Source: Oribacterium sp. KHPX15 (GTDB lineage: Bacteria > Bacillota > Clostridia > Lachnospirales > Lachnospiraceae). Taken from it: DNA of 51,081 bases. The translations under genes were made by a program, and so were the position numbers. The stretch spans positions 1 through 51,081 of the forward strand of contig NZ_FNRG01000028.1 in the NCBI RefSeq assembly GCF_900107835.1. The letters are read 5' to 3'. The notes beneath the pieces are model-generated. The model worked only from the letters and a program-made list of their open reading frames with translations, had not been told where the DNA came from and did not search any database. This document shows, piece after piece, positions 17,088 through 26,473 of the stretch (within the stretch, counting starts at the first letter, position 1; the number at the start of each line of letters is the position of its first letter).

Positions 17088-18485
17088 GTGGAACTTATAA
17101 GTAAAATTTCAAGTGAGCTAAATAGTATAGTCTGGGGAGTGCCAACCCTTATCCTTTTGGTAGGTACCGGAATATATTTCACGGTCAGACTGGGATTCAT
17201 TCAGTTTACAAAATTTGGATATGTAATGAAAAACACTCTCGGAAGACTTTTTGAAAAGAGGTCCAGTGAGAGTGGTACACTTACTCCCATCCAGGCTCTG
17301 ACAACGGCTCTTGCGGGAACGGTGGGTACCGGAAATATCGCAGGTGTTGCGGGCGCCATAGCCATGGGCGGTCCCGGAGCTATATTCTGGATGTGGGTAG
17401 CAGCGATTTTCGGAATGTGTACAAAATATGCCGAGATAGTTCTTTCTGTTCATTATCGTGAGAAGAACGAAGCAGGAGATTATGTAGGCGGTCCTATGTA
17501 TTATATAAAGAACGGTCTCGGAGAAAAGTGGAAGTGGTTAGGCATCCTGTTCTCCGCTTTCGGAGCCATAGCTTCCCTGGGAATCGGTAATATGACTCAG
17601 ATCAATACCATCGCAACTTCCATAGGATCTGTATTCAAGTCCTTTGATCCTGAAATCTCAGGTGATAACCTGCAGAGGATCTACATGATCATCGGAATAA
17701 CCGGAGCGATCCTTACAGTTCTGGTTCTCTTCGGTGGTATGAAGAGAATAGGTAATGTTACTGAAAAGCTTGTTCCCATCATGGCTTTGGTTTACATCAT
17801 CGTTTCCGTAATCGTTGTTATCACTCATATCGGAAGTCTGGGTGAAGTTTTTTCAAAGATAGTTACAGGCGCATTTTCTCCATCAGCTATAAGCGGAGGT
17901 CTCCTGGGGGTTACTATCCAGCAGGCAGCAAAGGCAGGCTTCGGACGAGGCATTTTCTCCAACGAGGCAGGTCTCGGTACAGCGGCTATAGCACATGCGG
18001 CTTCCGACGTTGACCATCCGGTTCATCAGGCTATTTACGGTATATTTGAAGTATTCATGGACACCATTGTTATCTGTACACTTACAGCGGTTGCCATCCT
18101 TATCTCCGGATGTGCAGACAACTTTTACGGTAAGTCCGCCGGTACAGATCTGACCATCATGGCCTTCAGTACAACATTTGGTGATAAATGGGCATCTATC
18201 ATTATTGCCTCCTGCATCACTCTTTTTGCATTTTCAACCTTACTCTCCTGGAGCCTTTACGGTTCAAGATGCCTTGAGTTCTTATTCGGTACAAAGGCCA
18301 TCATCGTATACCAGGCAATTTATGTTATATTCATAGTTGTGGGCTCCACAGTTCAGCTTAGCCTTGTATGGGAGATTGCAGACACCACCAACGGACTTAT
18401 GGCGGTACCAAACCTTATTGCGATTCTGATAATGTCTCCAAAGGTTATTTCTCTCACCAAAGAGCATTTTCAAGCGATAAAGTAA
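17088..18485 (+). CDS. Alanine/glycine:cation symporter (AGCS family)
   Basis: About 465 residues with roughly eleven membrane segments. Family hallmarks are TALAGTVGTGNIAGVAGAI, the GGPMYYIKNGLG loop, and FGRGIFSNEAGLGTAAIAHA. It takes up alanine or glycine with sodium or protons. GTG at 17088 lies seven bases after AGAGGTG; GTG 17082 is too close to it. The monocistronic gene ends at a strong terminator. Confidence 0.92.
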   Translation: MELISKISSELNSIVWGVPTLILLVGTGIYFTVRLGFIQFTKFGYVMKNTLGRLFEKRSSESGTLTPIQALTTALAGTVGTGNIAGVAGAIAMGGPGAIFWMWVAAIFGMCTKYAEIVLSVHYREKNEAGDYVGGPMYYIKNGLGEKWKWLGILFSAFGAIASLGIGNMTQINTIATSIGSVFKSFDPEISGDNLQRIYMIIGITGAILTVLVLFGGMKRIGNVTEKLVPIMALVYIIVSVIVVITHIGSLGEVFSKIVTGAFSPSAISGGLLGVTIQQAAKAGFGRGIFSNEAGLGTAAIAHAASDVDHPVHQAIYGIFEVFMDTIVICTLTAVAILISGCADNFYGKSAGTDLTIMAFSTTFGDKWASIIIASCITLFAFSTLLSWSLYGSRCLEFLFGTKAIIVYQAIYVIFIVVGSTVQLSLVWEIADTTNGLMAVPNLIAILIMSPKVISLTKEHFQAIK

Positions 18486-18524
18486 CAAAAGATTTCCGGT
18501 TTAAACATTTTAAACAACTTTACT

Positions 18525-18558
18525 GCGTGGCAGGTGGAAAGAATTCCGCCTGCCACGC
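18525..18558 (+). terminator. Terminator after the AGCS symporter
   Basis: GCGTGGCAGGTGG (18525-18537) pairs with CCGCCTGCCACGC (18546-18558), one G-T pair, followed by TTGATTTTATTT. Confidence 0.85.
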
Positions 18559-18674
18559 TTGATTTTATTTATTAATGCTGTTTTTTTAGCCGAAGTAAGT
18601 GATATACGGATTTATGTCCGGTCGACTGCCTGATCATGTTTCAGACATCGAAAAGTTTTTCCGGGGGATGCATT

Positions 18675-19913
18675 ATGAAGATTAAAAAATCAGTATTCAT
18701 AGTTCTCATATTTTCTATGATTTTGCTCAGCGCCTGCGGCTCGAACAAAAAAACTAAAACCTCATCAAAAAAGCAGAAGGAAGTCATTGCAAAAGTCGAG
18801 ACTGAGGCTGCAGATGAAGAAGAAAATGAAGCGCTGATAGGGGAAGAGGCGCTTAAAAATGCTCTCAGAAAGAGACTTGAACGATGTCTCGGTATAGAAG
18901 GTGCTTCGGGAGCTTCTCTTAAAACTTTACACCAATCGGTTCAGCTTCTTAAATTAACAAGAGACGGTGATTATTCATTGAACATCGTTACTCCTGTTGT
19001 ACAAGAGTTTTATGATTCATTAAGTGCGGATGACCAGAAAGATTTTTTGAAGACCTGGGGAGGAATCGATTACTATACAGATACCATTCTCAACGATTTT
19101 TTCTCAATAAGCGGAATGCTTGAGGATGCCGGCGATCTGGAAATCGGGAAAGAGATTTCCTATGATGACCAAATGAAGGATAAGTGGGCGATAGTACGTC
19201 AGGGAATAACCGGTGTATTGCCGGAAGCTGTGCCTGAAACAGAAGAAAGCAGTAAAACAGATGAGAGTACAGCCTCCGATGGCAGCAATACTTCCCCGGA
19301 AACTGATGCTGATGGCAATGTTCTACCGACGGAGACTGACGCCGATGGTAATGTTATTTTGAGGAAGACTGATGAAAGCAGTGAAGCCATCACTACCGGA
19401 GCCGATGAAGACAAAATAACCGGAAAGTCCGAAAAACAAAGAGACACCAGGAATACAAACGTAAACAATCCCGTTGTAGTAGTGACAGAAACAGTTGAAG
19501 AGACGCATGAAGAAGAGACCTACGAAGAAGAAACCTATGAGGATGAGACAGAGCCTACGGTGAATTATCCGACACTTGGTGATTATTCAGAGACTACTGC
19601 AACTGAATTTGGTCCAACCGTCGGAGATACTTATACCGATACCTTTACCAATACATATGCAAACACCGGTACGGATACATTTACGAATGTGGTCATCGTT
19701 TCGGTGGATGAAAAACTGGATCCCGCCGAGCTTGGAGGTCTGTCCTCAAAATACGATCTCAGGCTGATCTATGATTATCAGAACTTTGATATGTATGCAT
19801 TTTCCTGTGACAGTGCCTCCAATCAGGATCAGATGGATTTCCTGATGGCAATGCTTAAATCGGAGAATCACATCACCTCCGTTTCGCAGGACAGCAGTGT
19901 GCAGCTTCATTGA
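18675..19913 (+). CDS. Lipoprotein with acidic repeat linker and a C-terminal protease-propeptide (I9-like) domain
   Basis: 412 residues. The lipobox is LLSAC (C19). Residues about 50-180 form a compact helical region. From about 185 to 335 the chain is low-complexity Thr/Glu/Asp with two ETDADGNV repeats and EETYEEETYE runs, probably a surface spacer. Residues about 338-412 begin VVIVSVDEKLDPAEL and end HITSVSQDSSVQ; the pattern of strand, helix (KYDLRLIYDYQNFDMYAF), helix and closing strand resembles the I9 or subtilase prodomain. No protease domain is attached. The ATG at 18675 follows GGGGGAT. Function unknown; inhibition or chaperoning of a secreted protease is inferred. Confidence 0.72.
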   Translation: MKIKKSVFIVLIFSMILLSACGSNKKTKTSSKKQKEVIAKVETEAADEEENEALIGEEALKNALRKRLERCLGIEGASGASLKTLHQSVQLLKLTRDGDYSLNIVTPVVQEFYDSLSADDQKDFLKTWGGIDYYTDTILNDFFSISGMLEDAGDLEIGKEISYDDQMKDKWAIVRQGITGVLPEAVPETEESSKTDESTASDGSNTSPETDADGNVLPTETDADGNVILRKTDESSEAITTGADEDKITGKSEKQRDTRNTNVNNPVVVVTETVEETHEEETYEEETYEDETEPTVNYPTLGDYSETTATEFGPTVGDTYTDTFTNTYANTGTDTFTNVVIVSVDEKLDPAELGGLSSKYDLRLIYDYQNFDMYAFSCDSASNQDQMDFLMAMLKSENHITSVSQDSSVQLH

Positions 19914-20025
19914 GACAGGAAAAGTCTTCGTTTGAACCATTCATTTTGAATTGAGAGGAGATATATTGTATCCTTATAGGTAAAGAAATGATGTAAGTTA
20001 ATTTTTGGCAGGAGGGGTTCACATT

Positions 20026-20964
20026 ATGAAGATGAAAGACAAGGTCATAAAAGGGCTTTGGATCATTTTGATAGTGATATGCCTTTGTTCATATATTGTG
20101 TATAAAAAAGGTTTAAATGCCAAAGAAATAGCCATTGCTGCCCACAGCAGGTTTGCTGAAGATATCGAAACAGAGGCAGCGGCAGAGGTTCAGGTGGATA
20201 CCTATAACGGAATCATCGGAACTATGGATAGTTTTGACTTCATATCCCGGGTTAACGGCCGGGTTTATGGACTTTATGTAAAGTCGGGAGATGAAGTAAA
20301 AAGAGGTGAGCCCATACTCCTTATCGATAACAGAGATGAGGCCAAGAAGTTAAAGAAAGCCTGGGATGAAGCTGTCGGACTGATCGAACCGGCTAAAGAA
20401 AAAGCCCTTGAGGCAGCGGATGAACTTAAGAGGATCACTCCTTTGTACAATAAGGGAGAAGTGGAACCGGAAGCTTATAAGGAACAGGCGGAAGAATTGA
20501 ATCTCCGGACGGAGGAACTTTCGGAGATTATAAAGAATTCAGATACGGCAAAGATAAAATATGATATATCTGTAGTTAACAGTTTTATTACAGCTCCGGC
20601 TGATGGGGTCATCGTCAATCTTAATCTTAAACAAAAAGAAGATATTTCCGCTGGATCAATGCTTTGCGAGATTACTGAAACCGATATAAAATATATAGAG
20701 TTCTCGGTGAAGGAGCACATGATTTTTGATATTTTTCTCGGGGAACAGGTGACTGTGACTGCCGATGAAGTGGAACACAGAGGCAATGTCATTGAAATAG
20801 ATCGTACAGGGGATGCATCAAATCTTCACAGGGTCAGAGCGATCATCTACGATCCCGGAGAACTAAAGGATGATCAAACCGCTGAAGTCAGATTCGGTTA
20901 TAATGACGATAAAAGTAATGAAGAGACGCTTAGTGAAGCAGAAAGCTTGAGTGTGGCCGGGTAG
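20026..20964 (+). CDS. HlyD/RND-type membrane-fusion (adaptor) protein
   Basis: 312 residues with one N-terminal membrane anchor (LWIILIVICLCSYIVY). The split biotinyl-lipoyl domain is recognisable: VNGRVYGLYVKSGDEVKRGEPILLID, then a coiled-coil hairpin (about 105-175), then FITAPADGVIVNLNLKQKEDISAG. A beta-barrel domain follows. GGAGGGG lies eight bases before the ATG. Such adaptors normally work with an ABC or RND exporter, but none is encoded nearby. The HD hydrolase gene starts 19 bases later. Confidence 0.82.
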   Translation: MKMKDKVIKGLWIILIVICLCSYIVYKKGLNAKEIAIAAHSRFAEDIETEAAAEVQVDTYNGIIGTMDSFDFISRVNGRVYGLYVKSGDEVKRGEPILLIDNRDEAKKLKKAWDEAVGLIEPAKEKALEAADELKRITPLYNKGEVEPEAYKEQAEELNLRTEELSEIIKNSDTAKIKYDISVVNSFITAPADGVIVNLNLKQKEDISAGSMLCEITETDIKYIEFSVKEHMIFDIFLGEQVTVTADEVEHRGNVIEIDRTGDASNLHRVRAIIYDPGELKDDQTAEVRFGYNDDKSNEETLSEAESLSVAG

Positions 20965-20983
20965 CCATGTAGGAGAAATCATT

Positions 20984-21598
20984 ATGGATCATATCTTTTC
21001 CGGAAAACGATATCAGGATGCATTACAGTTTGCATCCCATGCTCACAGAAAACAAATGCGGAAAGGTTCGGATGTGCCTTATATCATTCACCCAATCGAG
21101 TGTTCTATGATCGTAGCTTCTATCACAGAGGATGAGGATGTTATCATAGCGGCACTGCTTCATGATGTAATAGAGGATACGGATTATGGCTATGAGGATA
21201 TAAAAATCCGTTACGGGAATAGAGTTGCGGACCTGGTTCAAAATGAAACTGAGAACAAAAGAAATGATCAGCCCCGTGAGAGTACCTGGGTCATAAGGAA
21301 GAAGGAAACCATCGATCACATCGAACAGGCGGAATATGAGACGAAGCTTATTTGTCTCGGAGACAAGCTTTCCAATATACGTGCCTCCGTCAGGGATTAT
21401 GAAAGTGACCGTGACTCTTTCTGGGATCGTTTTAATCAGTCTGATCCGGTATTTCAGGGGTGGTACTACCAGACCCTGAGGGATATTCTGGCAAAGGACT
21501 TTTCAGACAGCGACGCCTGGAAAGAATATGATGAACTCTGCAGTAAGTTGTTTGGAAACCTGGATCTCAGGGAGATAGAAAAGAAAATATCCGATTAA
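20984..21598 (+). CDS. HD-domain hydrolase, MESH1/SpoT-hydrolase-like
   Basis: 204 residues. The HD motifs match the hydrolase half of RelA/SpoT: H in FASHAHRKQ, IIHPIE, LLHDVIEDTD, and KLSNIRAS. This family includes small alarmone hydrolases that remove the 3'-pyrophosphate of ppGpp. There is no synthetase, TGS or ACT domain. AGGAGA precedes ATG 20984, which overlaps nothing. Enzymatic specificity is inferred from family resemblance. Confidence 0.78.
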   Translation: MDHIFSGKRYQDALQFASHAHRKQMRKGSDVPYIIHPIECSMIVASITEDEDVIIAALLHDVIEDTDYGYEDIKIRYGNRVADLVQNETENKRNDQPRESTWVIRKKETIDHIEQAEYETKLICLGDKLSNIRASVRDYESDRDSFWDRFNQSDPVFQGWYYQTLRDILAKDFSDSDAWKEYDELCSKLFGNLDLREIEKKISD

Positions 21599-21725
21599 CC
21601 TGCAAAGGGAAACGCTTAACCGGCGGATCCCTTTTTTGCTTTTAGAGAATCTCCGTAATACCATCTCGACTTTCATACGTGTTTAGTGCAATAATATGCT
21701 TATCGATTTTCAGGAGGAATTCAGC

Positions 21726-24089
21726 TTGACTTTAAAAGAATTGGAAAAAGGAAAAACAGCCACTATCGAAAGTATAGGTGGAGAAGGTGCCTTACGTCAG
21801 CATTTTCTTGACATGGGACTTATACCGGGAGTGGATGTGACACTTATAAAGTTTGCACCCATGGGAGATCCCATGGAGCTTAGGATAGCCGGCTATGAAC
21901 TGACAATAAGACTTTCGGACGCGGATAAGATAGAAATCAGAGATGTGAGAAGCGGAGGAAGTCCGGAACCGGATGGGAAGCCGGATTCATATAAGGATAT
22001 CCCGCACCCGTCTCTCGGCGAAGAAGCTGATAAACCTGAATACTATGTTGAACATAAGAAGAAAGAGGCAAGAACCGGAAAGCTTACATTTGCACTTGTA
22101 GGTAATCAGAACTGCGGAAAGACGACATTGTTTAACCAGCTCACGGGAGCAAATCAGCACGTGGGCAATTTTCCCGGAGTTACAGTAGACAGAAAGAGCG
22201 GCCCCATAAAGGGGTATCCCGACACGGAAGTCGTGGACCTTCCCGGAATATATTCTCTTTCGCCCTATACAAGTGAGGAAGTGGTCTCCAGGCAGTTTGT
22301 TCTGGAGGAAAAGCCTTCAGCCATCATCAATATCGTTGATGCCACAAACATTGAGCGGAACATGTACCTGACCATGCAGCTTATGGAACTGGATATACCT
22401 ATGGTCATCGCCCTCAATATGATGGATGAGGTGGCGGGTAACGGAGGTACGGTTAATGTCAACCTTCTGGAGCAGCTTATGCAGGTGCCGGTCATTCCCA
22501 TTTCCGCAGCGAAAAATCAGGGCATTAAAGAGCTCATAGAGCATTCTGTACATATAGCGAGATATAATGAAAAACCCGGCAGGAAGGACTTCTGCGGGAA
22601 GGATGATCATGGCGGTGCCGTGCATCGTGCCATTCATGCCGTTATGAGCATGATAGAGGATCATTCGGAAAAAGCAGAGATACCGATCCGTTTTGCTGCA
22701 AGCAAGATGATAGAGGGAGACAAGCTGGTTAAGGATGCTCTGGGGCTGCATGAACATGATGCAGCAGCGCTTGAAAATATCGTTTCACAGATGGAAGAGG
22801 AACGTGGTCTCGACAGGGCAGCAGCCATTGCAGACATGCGTTTCACCTTCATTTACAGAATCTGCAGGCAGACGGTGGTCAAACCTCATGAAAGTAAGGA
22901 ACACACCAGAAGCCGGAAGCTGGATGAATTTTTTACCGGAAGGTGGACTGCCATACCGGCATTCATAATTATAATGGGTCTGGTCTTTTTCCTGACTTTT
23001 AACGTGATAGGAGCCTTCTTCCAGGGAATTCTGGAGGTGCTTATAGGAAACCTTACAGAGATAGTGGATTCAGCTCTGACTTCTGCCAATGTCTCCGCCC
23101 CTATTCATTCGCTTGTTATTGACGCTATATTTGAGGGTGTAGGCTCGGTGCTTAGCTTTCTTCCTATCATTGTGGTGCTTTACTTCTTTTTGTCTATGCT
23201 TGAAGACAGCGGCTATATGGCGAGAGTCGCGTTCTTTATGGATAAGCTTTTGCGAAAACTGGGACTATCCGGCAGAAGTATCGTCCCGATGCTGATAGGC
23301 TTCGGCTGCAGTGTTCCTGCCATCATGGCTGCGAGAACCCTGCCCTCCGACAGAGACCGAAAGATGACGAGACTTCTGATACCTTTTATGAGCTGCAGTG
23401 CAAAGATGCCAATCTATGCTTTCTTTGCGGCGGCATTTTTTCCGAAATATGCGGCTGTCGTGACTATAGCTCTTTATCTTATCGGTATAGTCATGTCTAT
23501 AGTTGTGGCTCTGATCGGAAAGAAAACATTGTTTTCCGGAGAAGCGGTTCCTTTTGTTATGGAGCTTCCCAACTATAGACTTCCGGGACTTAAAAATGTT
23601 GTAATGCTTATGTGGGATAAGGCAAAGGATTTCCTTCAGAGAGCCTTTACGGTTATCTTTCTCGGAACCATCGCTGTATGGTTTTTAAAGAATTTTGATC
23701 TCGGATTTAACCTTGTAACGGATTCCGAAAAGAGCATACTTGCGGTACTTGCCGGAGGCATCGCGCCATTATTCGCGCCTCTCGGGTTCGGAAACTGGAA
23801 GATAGTGACATCCCTCATCTCAGGCTTCCTTGCGAAGGAGAGTGTGGTCTCCATGCTTACTGTGCTTTATGGTGGAACTTCCGGACTAAGGGCGGAATTA
23901 AGTGGCCTGACAGCCTTTGTATTTCTTGTTTTTTGTCTTCTTTATACTCCATGTGTTGCGGCTATTGCGTCTGTAAAACAGGAGTCCGGAGGAAGAGCAG
24001 CAATTATTACAGTTTTTTTCCAATGCTTCGTTGCATGGGTGGTGGCTTTCATAGTCAGGCTTCTGGGACTTGCCTTAGGATTTGTTTAA
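21726..24089 (+). CDS. feoB: FeoA-FeoB fusion ferrous iron transporter
   Basis: 787 residues. Residues 1-75 are a FeoA-type SH3 domain (LRQHFLDMGLIPGVDVTLI). A linker leads to the G-domain with GNQNCGKTT (G1, from residue 126), DLPGIYSL (G3, about 171) and NMMD (G4, about 230). The membrane part holds two Gate repeats (GYMARVAFFMD, GCSVPAIMAARTL, CSAKMPIY). It imports Fe2+. The TTG start at 21726 lies eight bases after AGGAGG; an upstream in-frame ATG at 21696 lacks such a site. FeoA is usually a separate gene, but fusions occur in Firmicutes and Bacteroidetes. Confidence 0.93.
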   Translation: MTLKELEKGKTATIESIGGEGALRQHFLDMGLIPGVDVTLIKFAPMGDPMELRIAGYELTIRLSDADKIEIRDVRSGGSPEPDGKPDSYKDIPHPSLGEEADKPEYYVEHKKKEARTGKLTFALVGNQNCGKTTLFNQLTGANQHVGNFPGVTVDRKSGPIKGYPDTEVVDLPGIYSLSPYTSEEVVSRQFVLEEKPSAIINIVDATNIERNMYLTMQLMELDIPMVIALNMMDEVAGNGGTVNVNLLEQLMQVPVIPISAAKNQGIKELIEHSVHIARYNEKPGRKDFCGKDDHGGAVHRAIHAVMSMIEDHSEKAEIPIRFAASKMIEGDKLVKDALGLHEHDAAALENIVSQMEEERGLDRAAAIADMRFTFIYRICRQTVVKPHESKEHTRSRKLDEFFTGRWTAIPAFIIIMGLVFFLTFNVIGAFFQGILEVLIGNLTEIVDSALTSANVSAPIHSLVIDAIFEGVGSVLSFLPIIVVLYFFLSMLEDSGYMARVAFFMDKLLRKLGLSGRSIVPMLIGFGCSVPAIMAARTLPSDRDRKMTRLLIPFMSCSAKMPIYAFFAAAFFPKYAAVVTIALYLIGIVMSIVVALIGKKTLFSGEAVPFVMELPNYRLPGLKNVVMLMWDKAKDFLQRAFTVIFLGTIAVWFLKNFDLGFNLVTDSEKSILAVLAGGIAPLFAPLGFGNWKIVTSLISGFLAKESVVSMLTVLYGGTSGLRAELSGLTAFVFLVFCLLYTPCVAAIASVKQESGGRAAIITVFFQCFVAWVVAFIVRLLGLALGFV

Positions 24090-24104
24090 ATCAGATGTGG
24101 TGTT

Positions 24105-24884
24105 ATGGCGTATAACGACAATAGAAAGAATAAATACAGAAACGATAAATACATAAAAAAATCAGGGAAGACAAGTTTTATCACCTGGCTGGTGATAGCC
24201 ATTGCGGTTATATATACCACATTTTTGCAATCCCATCCGGGAAATGTTAAGCCCGAGACAGTTAAACCGGAAACAGTTAAGACTGAATCTGTCTATGCGA
24301 TACCGGAATATTCCGGAGAAACCTATGCGGTCATAAATGATAATGTTCCCTTTTTTACAGCGGATGATATGACCACAGAGGCTTTTGAAATCTACAGTGA
24401 TTTTGATTCCCTGGGGCGTTGCGGTGTGGCCTATGCCAATGCCTGCCGTGAGCTGATGCCCAGAAAGAAGCGCGGCGATATATCCCATATAAAGCCTACA
24501 GGATGGGTACAGAGGAAATATCCGGGGATAGTGGATTCGGATCCGCCATATCTTTATAACAGAAGTCATTTGATTGCTTATTCACTGACTGCGGAGAATG
24601 ACAATGAGAGAAATCTCATTACCGGCACAAGATACATGAACTATGATGGTATGCGTCCCTTTGAAGAGATGGTTGTGGAATATATTGACGAGACCGATAA
24701 TCATGTTCTCTATAGAGTTACACCCATGTTCACGGGAGACAATCTGCTTGCTGACGGAGTGCTGATGGAGGCATTATCCGTAGAAGACGGCGGGAAGGGC
24801 ATATGCTTTTGTGTGTACTGCTACAATGTTCAGCCCGGAATAGAAATCGATTACAGCACGGGAGAAAACCGGAAAATAAAGTAG
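24105..24884 (+). CDS. Membrane-anchored DNA/RNA non-specific endonuclease
   Basis: 259 residues. An N-terminal basic stretch and one hydrophobic segment (SFITWLVIAIAVIYTTF) suggest export or anchoring. The beta-beta-alpha-metal nuclease core follows with NRSH at 152-155 (in place of DRGH; H155 probable general base) and the downstream metal asparagine in NERNLITGTRYMN. It resembles the EndA/NucA group that processes or scavenges external DNA. It begins 15 bases after feoB; cotranscription is possible. Confidence 0.85.
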   Translation: MAYNDNRKNKYRNDKYIKKSGKTSFITWLVIAIAVIYTTFLQSHPGNVKPETVKPETVKTESVYAIPEYSGETYAVINDNVPFFTADDMTTEAFEIYSDFDSLGRCGVAYANACRELMPRKKRGDISHIKPTGWVQRKYPGIVDSDPPYLYNRSHLIAYSLTAENDNERNLITGTRYMNYDGMRPFEEMVVEYIDETDNHVLYRVTPMFTGDNLLADGVLMEALSVEDGGKGICFCVYCYNVQPGIEIDYSTGENRKIK

Positions 24885-24983
24885 TCCGGATACTTGAAAT
24901 CCGATGAATATAAGACGGTTTGACCGGTTAAAACAAATGAAAAATAATTTTAAAATATTCTAAAAATAAAAAGCAACTTTTTG

Positions 24984-25012
24984 TTGACAATGCCGCTTAA
25001 GTTTTGTATCAT
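24984..25012 (+). promoter_or_regulatory. tRNA operon promoter
   Basis: TTGACA (24984-24989) and TATCAT (25007-25012) are separated by exactly 17 bases, about 40 bases before the first tRNA. Confidence 0.8.
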
Positions 25013-25052
25013 AACACTCGCGTCACCGATAAGGTGATTGCGAAAAGCAATT

Positions 25053-25123
25053 GCGGGTGTAGTTCAATGGTAGAATGTCAGCCTTCCAAGCTGAACATGT
25101 GGGTTCGATTCCCATCACCCGCT
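25053..25123 (+). tRNA. tRNA-Gly (anticodon TCC)
   Basis: The acceptor stem GCGGGTG/CACCCGC, anticodon loop CTTCCAA and T loop TTCGATT all fold. The discriminator is T25123. CCA is not encoded. Confidence 0.95.
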
Positions 25124-25128
25124 TAGCT

Positions 25129-25201
<73 letters not shown>

Positions 25202-25304
25202 TCCAAGATGATAAAGACAGCGATAACATTCACACTGAAACTGATCATCTTTTGTATAGTGTTTCGTTCTTCACAGAAATGAAAGTTGAACGGACATTAA
25301 TAAT

Positions 25305-25376
25305 GCGCGAGTAGTAGAGTGGTACTACGTCGCCTTGCCAAGGCGAAGATCGCGGGTTCGATCCCCGTCTCGCGCT
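25305..25376 (+). tRNA. tRNA-Gly (anticodon GCC)
   Basis: Acceptor stem GCGCGAG/CTCGCGC, D arm GTAG/CTAC, anticodon stem TCGCC/GGCGA with loop TTGCCAA. The discriminator is T25376. Confidence 0.95.
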
Positions 25377-25388
25377 CGTTACTTAGTT

Positions 25389-25418
25389 AAGGAATCATTG
25401 AGAAATCAATGATTCCTT
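25389..25418 (+). terminator. Terminator of the tRNA operon
   Basis: A perfect 13-bp stem (25389-25401 with 25406-25418) closed by a GAAA tetraloop, followed by TTCTTTT. Confidence 0.9.
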
Positions 25419-25510
25419 TTCTTTTAGTTTTTGCTTTTTTTATAAAGGATTACGGCTTTTCTGTTTTTGTCTGTTACAATATTGATAGAAAAATATTGGA
25501 GGAAATACCG

Positions 25511-25708
25511 ATGATAAATTCAAAAGTAAAGGAATTTCTTGAAATAAAGGGATTTGGCGACAGACTTACGGAACACCCGGAGACAATAGATACTGTAGAG
25601 CACGCTGCTCAACAGATCGGATGCACAGAAGCTGAAATTGATCCAGCCGTTTTTTTTAAAGGTAAACCGCGAGTTTACCTTTTTTTATTTGCAAAAATGT
25701 ATCATTAA
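25511..25708 (+). pseudogene. Truncated YbaK/aminoacyl-tRNA deacylase
   Basis: After a GGAGG site, ATG 25511 opens a reading frame whose first 45 or so codons match the N-terminus of YbaK-type aminoacyl-tRNA deacylases (KVKEFLEIKGFGDRL, DTVEHAAQQIGCTEAEI). Where the family continues with its lysine-bearing catalytic core, this frame runs instead through a terminator hairpin and stops after 65 codons. The editing pocket is absent, so the product cannot be active. It is probably a deletion remnant directly downstream of tRNA genes. Confidence 0.75.
25658..25682 (+). terminator. Terminator inside the ybaK remnant
   Basis: AAAGGTAAAC (25658-25667) pairs with GTTTACCTTT (25673-25682) over a five-base loop, followed by TTTTATTT. 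It marks the deletion junction of the remnant. Confidence 0.8.
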
Positions 25709-25779
25709 GACAACAGATAAGAAATGCCTCGCTGCAGAGGGGCAGAAATAATATACAGAGATATGCAGGAGGTAGCAGA

Positions 25780-26466
25780 ATGAGTAAAGGTTATACAGAG
25801 ATAGTTTACATTTTGGACAGAAGCGGATCTATGGGAGGTCTTGAGGCAGATACAATCGGCGGGTTCAATGCCATGATGGAAAAGCAGAAGAAGACAGGGG
25901 AGAAGGCATTGGTCTCCACAGTTCTTTTCGATGACCTGAGTGAAGTGATACATGACAGAGTTCCGATTGAAAAGATAGAGAAGATGACAGACAAGCAGTA
26001 TTATGTCAGAGGATGCACGGCTCTTCTTGATGCAGTAGGCGGTGCGATCCACCATATCGGTAATGTTCACAAATATATAAGACCTGAAGACAGACCTGAT
26101 AATACTATCGTTGTTATCACCACTGACGGAATGGAGAATGCAAGCTCCCGGTACTCAAGGGAGGAAGTTGAAAAAATGGTGAAACATCAGCAGGAGAAGT
26201 ATGGTTGGGAATTCATTTTCATCGGTGCCAATATAGACGCCTATGCGGAAGCGCAAAAGTTTGGTATCCGTAAGGAGCGGGCAGTTAACTACGTATGTGA
26301 TGAACTTGGTACCGCTAATGTCTTTTCCGGTATTTCCAAGGCTGTATGCTCGGTAATGATGGCCCCCAGTGCTGCAAAGGCAGGTGAATGTCTCGATGAA
26401 AGTGACTGGCATGAAGAAATCAATGTAGATTTCAGGAAACGTGGCAAGGTTCAGGGAAGGAGATAA
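25780..26466 (+). CDS. von Willebrand factor A domain protein
   Basis: 228 residues, essentially a single vWA domain. The metal-ion-dependent adhesion site is intact: DRSGS at 13-17, a threonine in VRGCTALLDA, and the aspartate in VITTDGMEN. There is no signal peptide or membrane segment, so it acts in the cytoplasm. AGGAGG precedes the ATG. Partners such as AAA ATPases are not encoded beside it. Function unknown. Confidence 0.85.
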   Translation: MSKGYTEIVYILDRSGSMGGLEADTIGGFNAMMEKQKKTGEKALVSTVLFDDLSEVIHDRVPIEKIEKMTDKQYYVRGCTALLDAVGGAIHHIGNVHKYIRPEDRPDNTIVVITTDGMENASSRYSREEVEKMVKHQQEKYGWEFIFIGANIDAYAEAQKFGIRKERAVNYVCDELGTANVFSGISKAVCSVMMAPSAAKAGECLDESDWHEEINVDFRKRGKVQGRR

Positions 26467-26473
26467 CCCTAAA

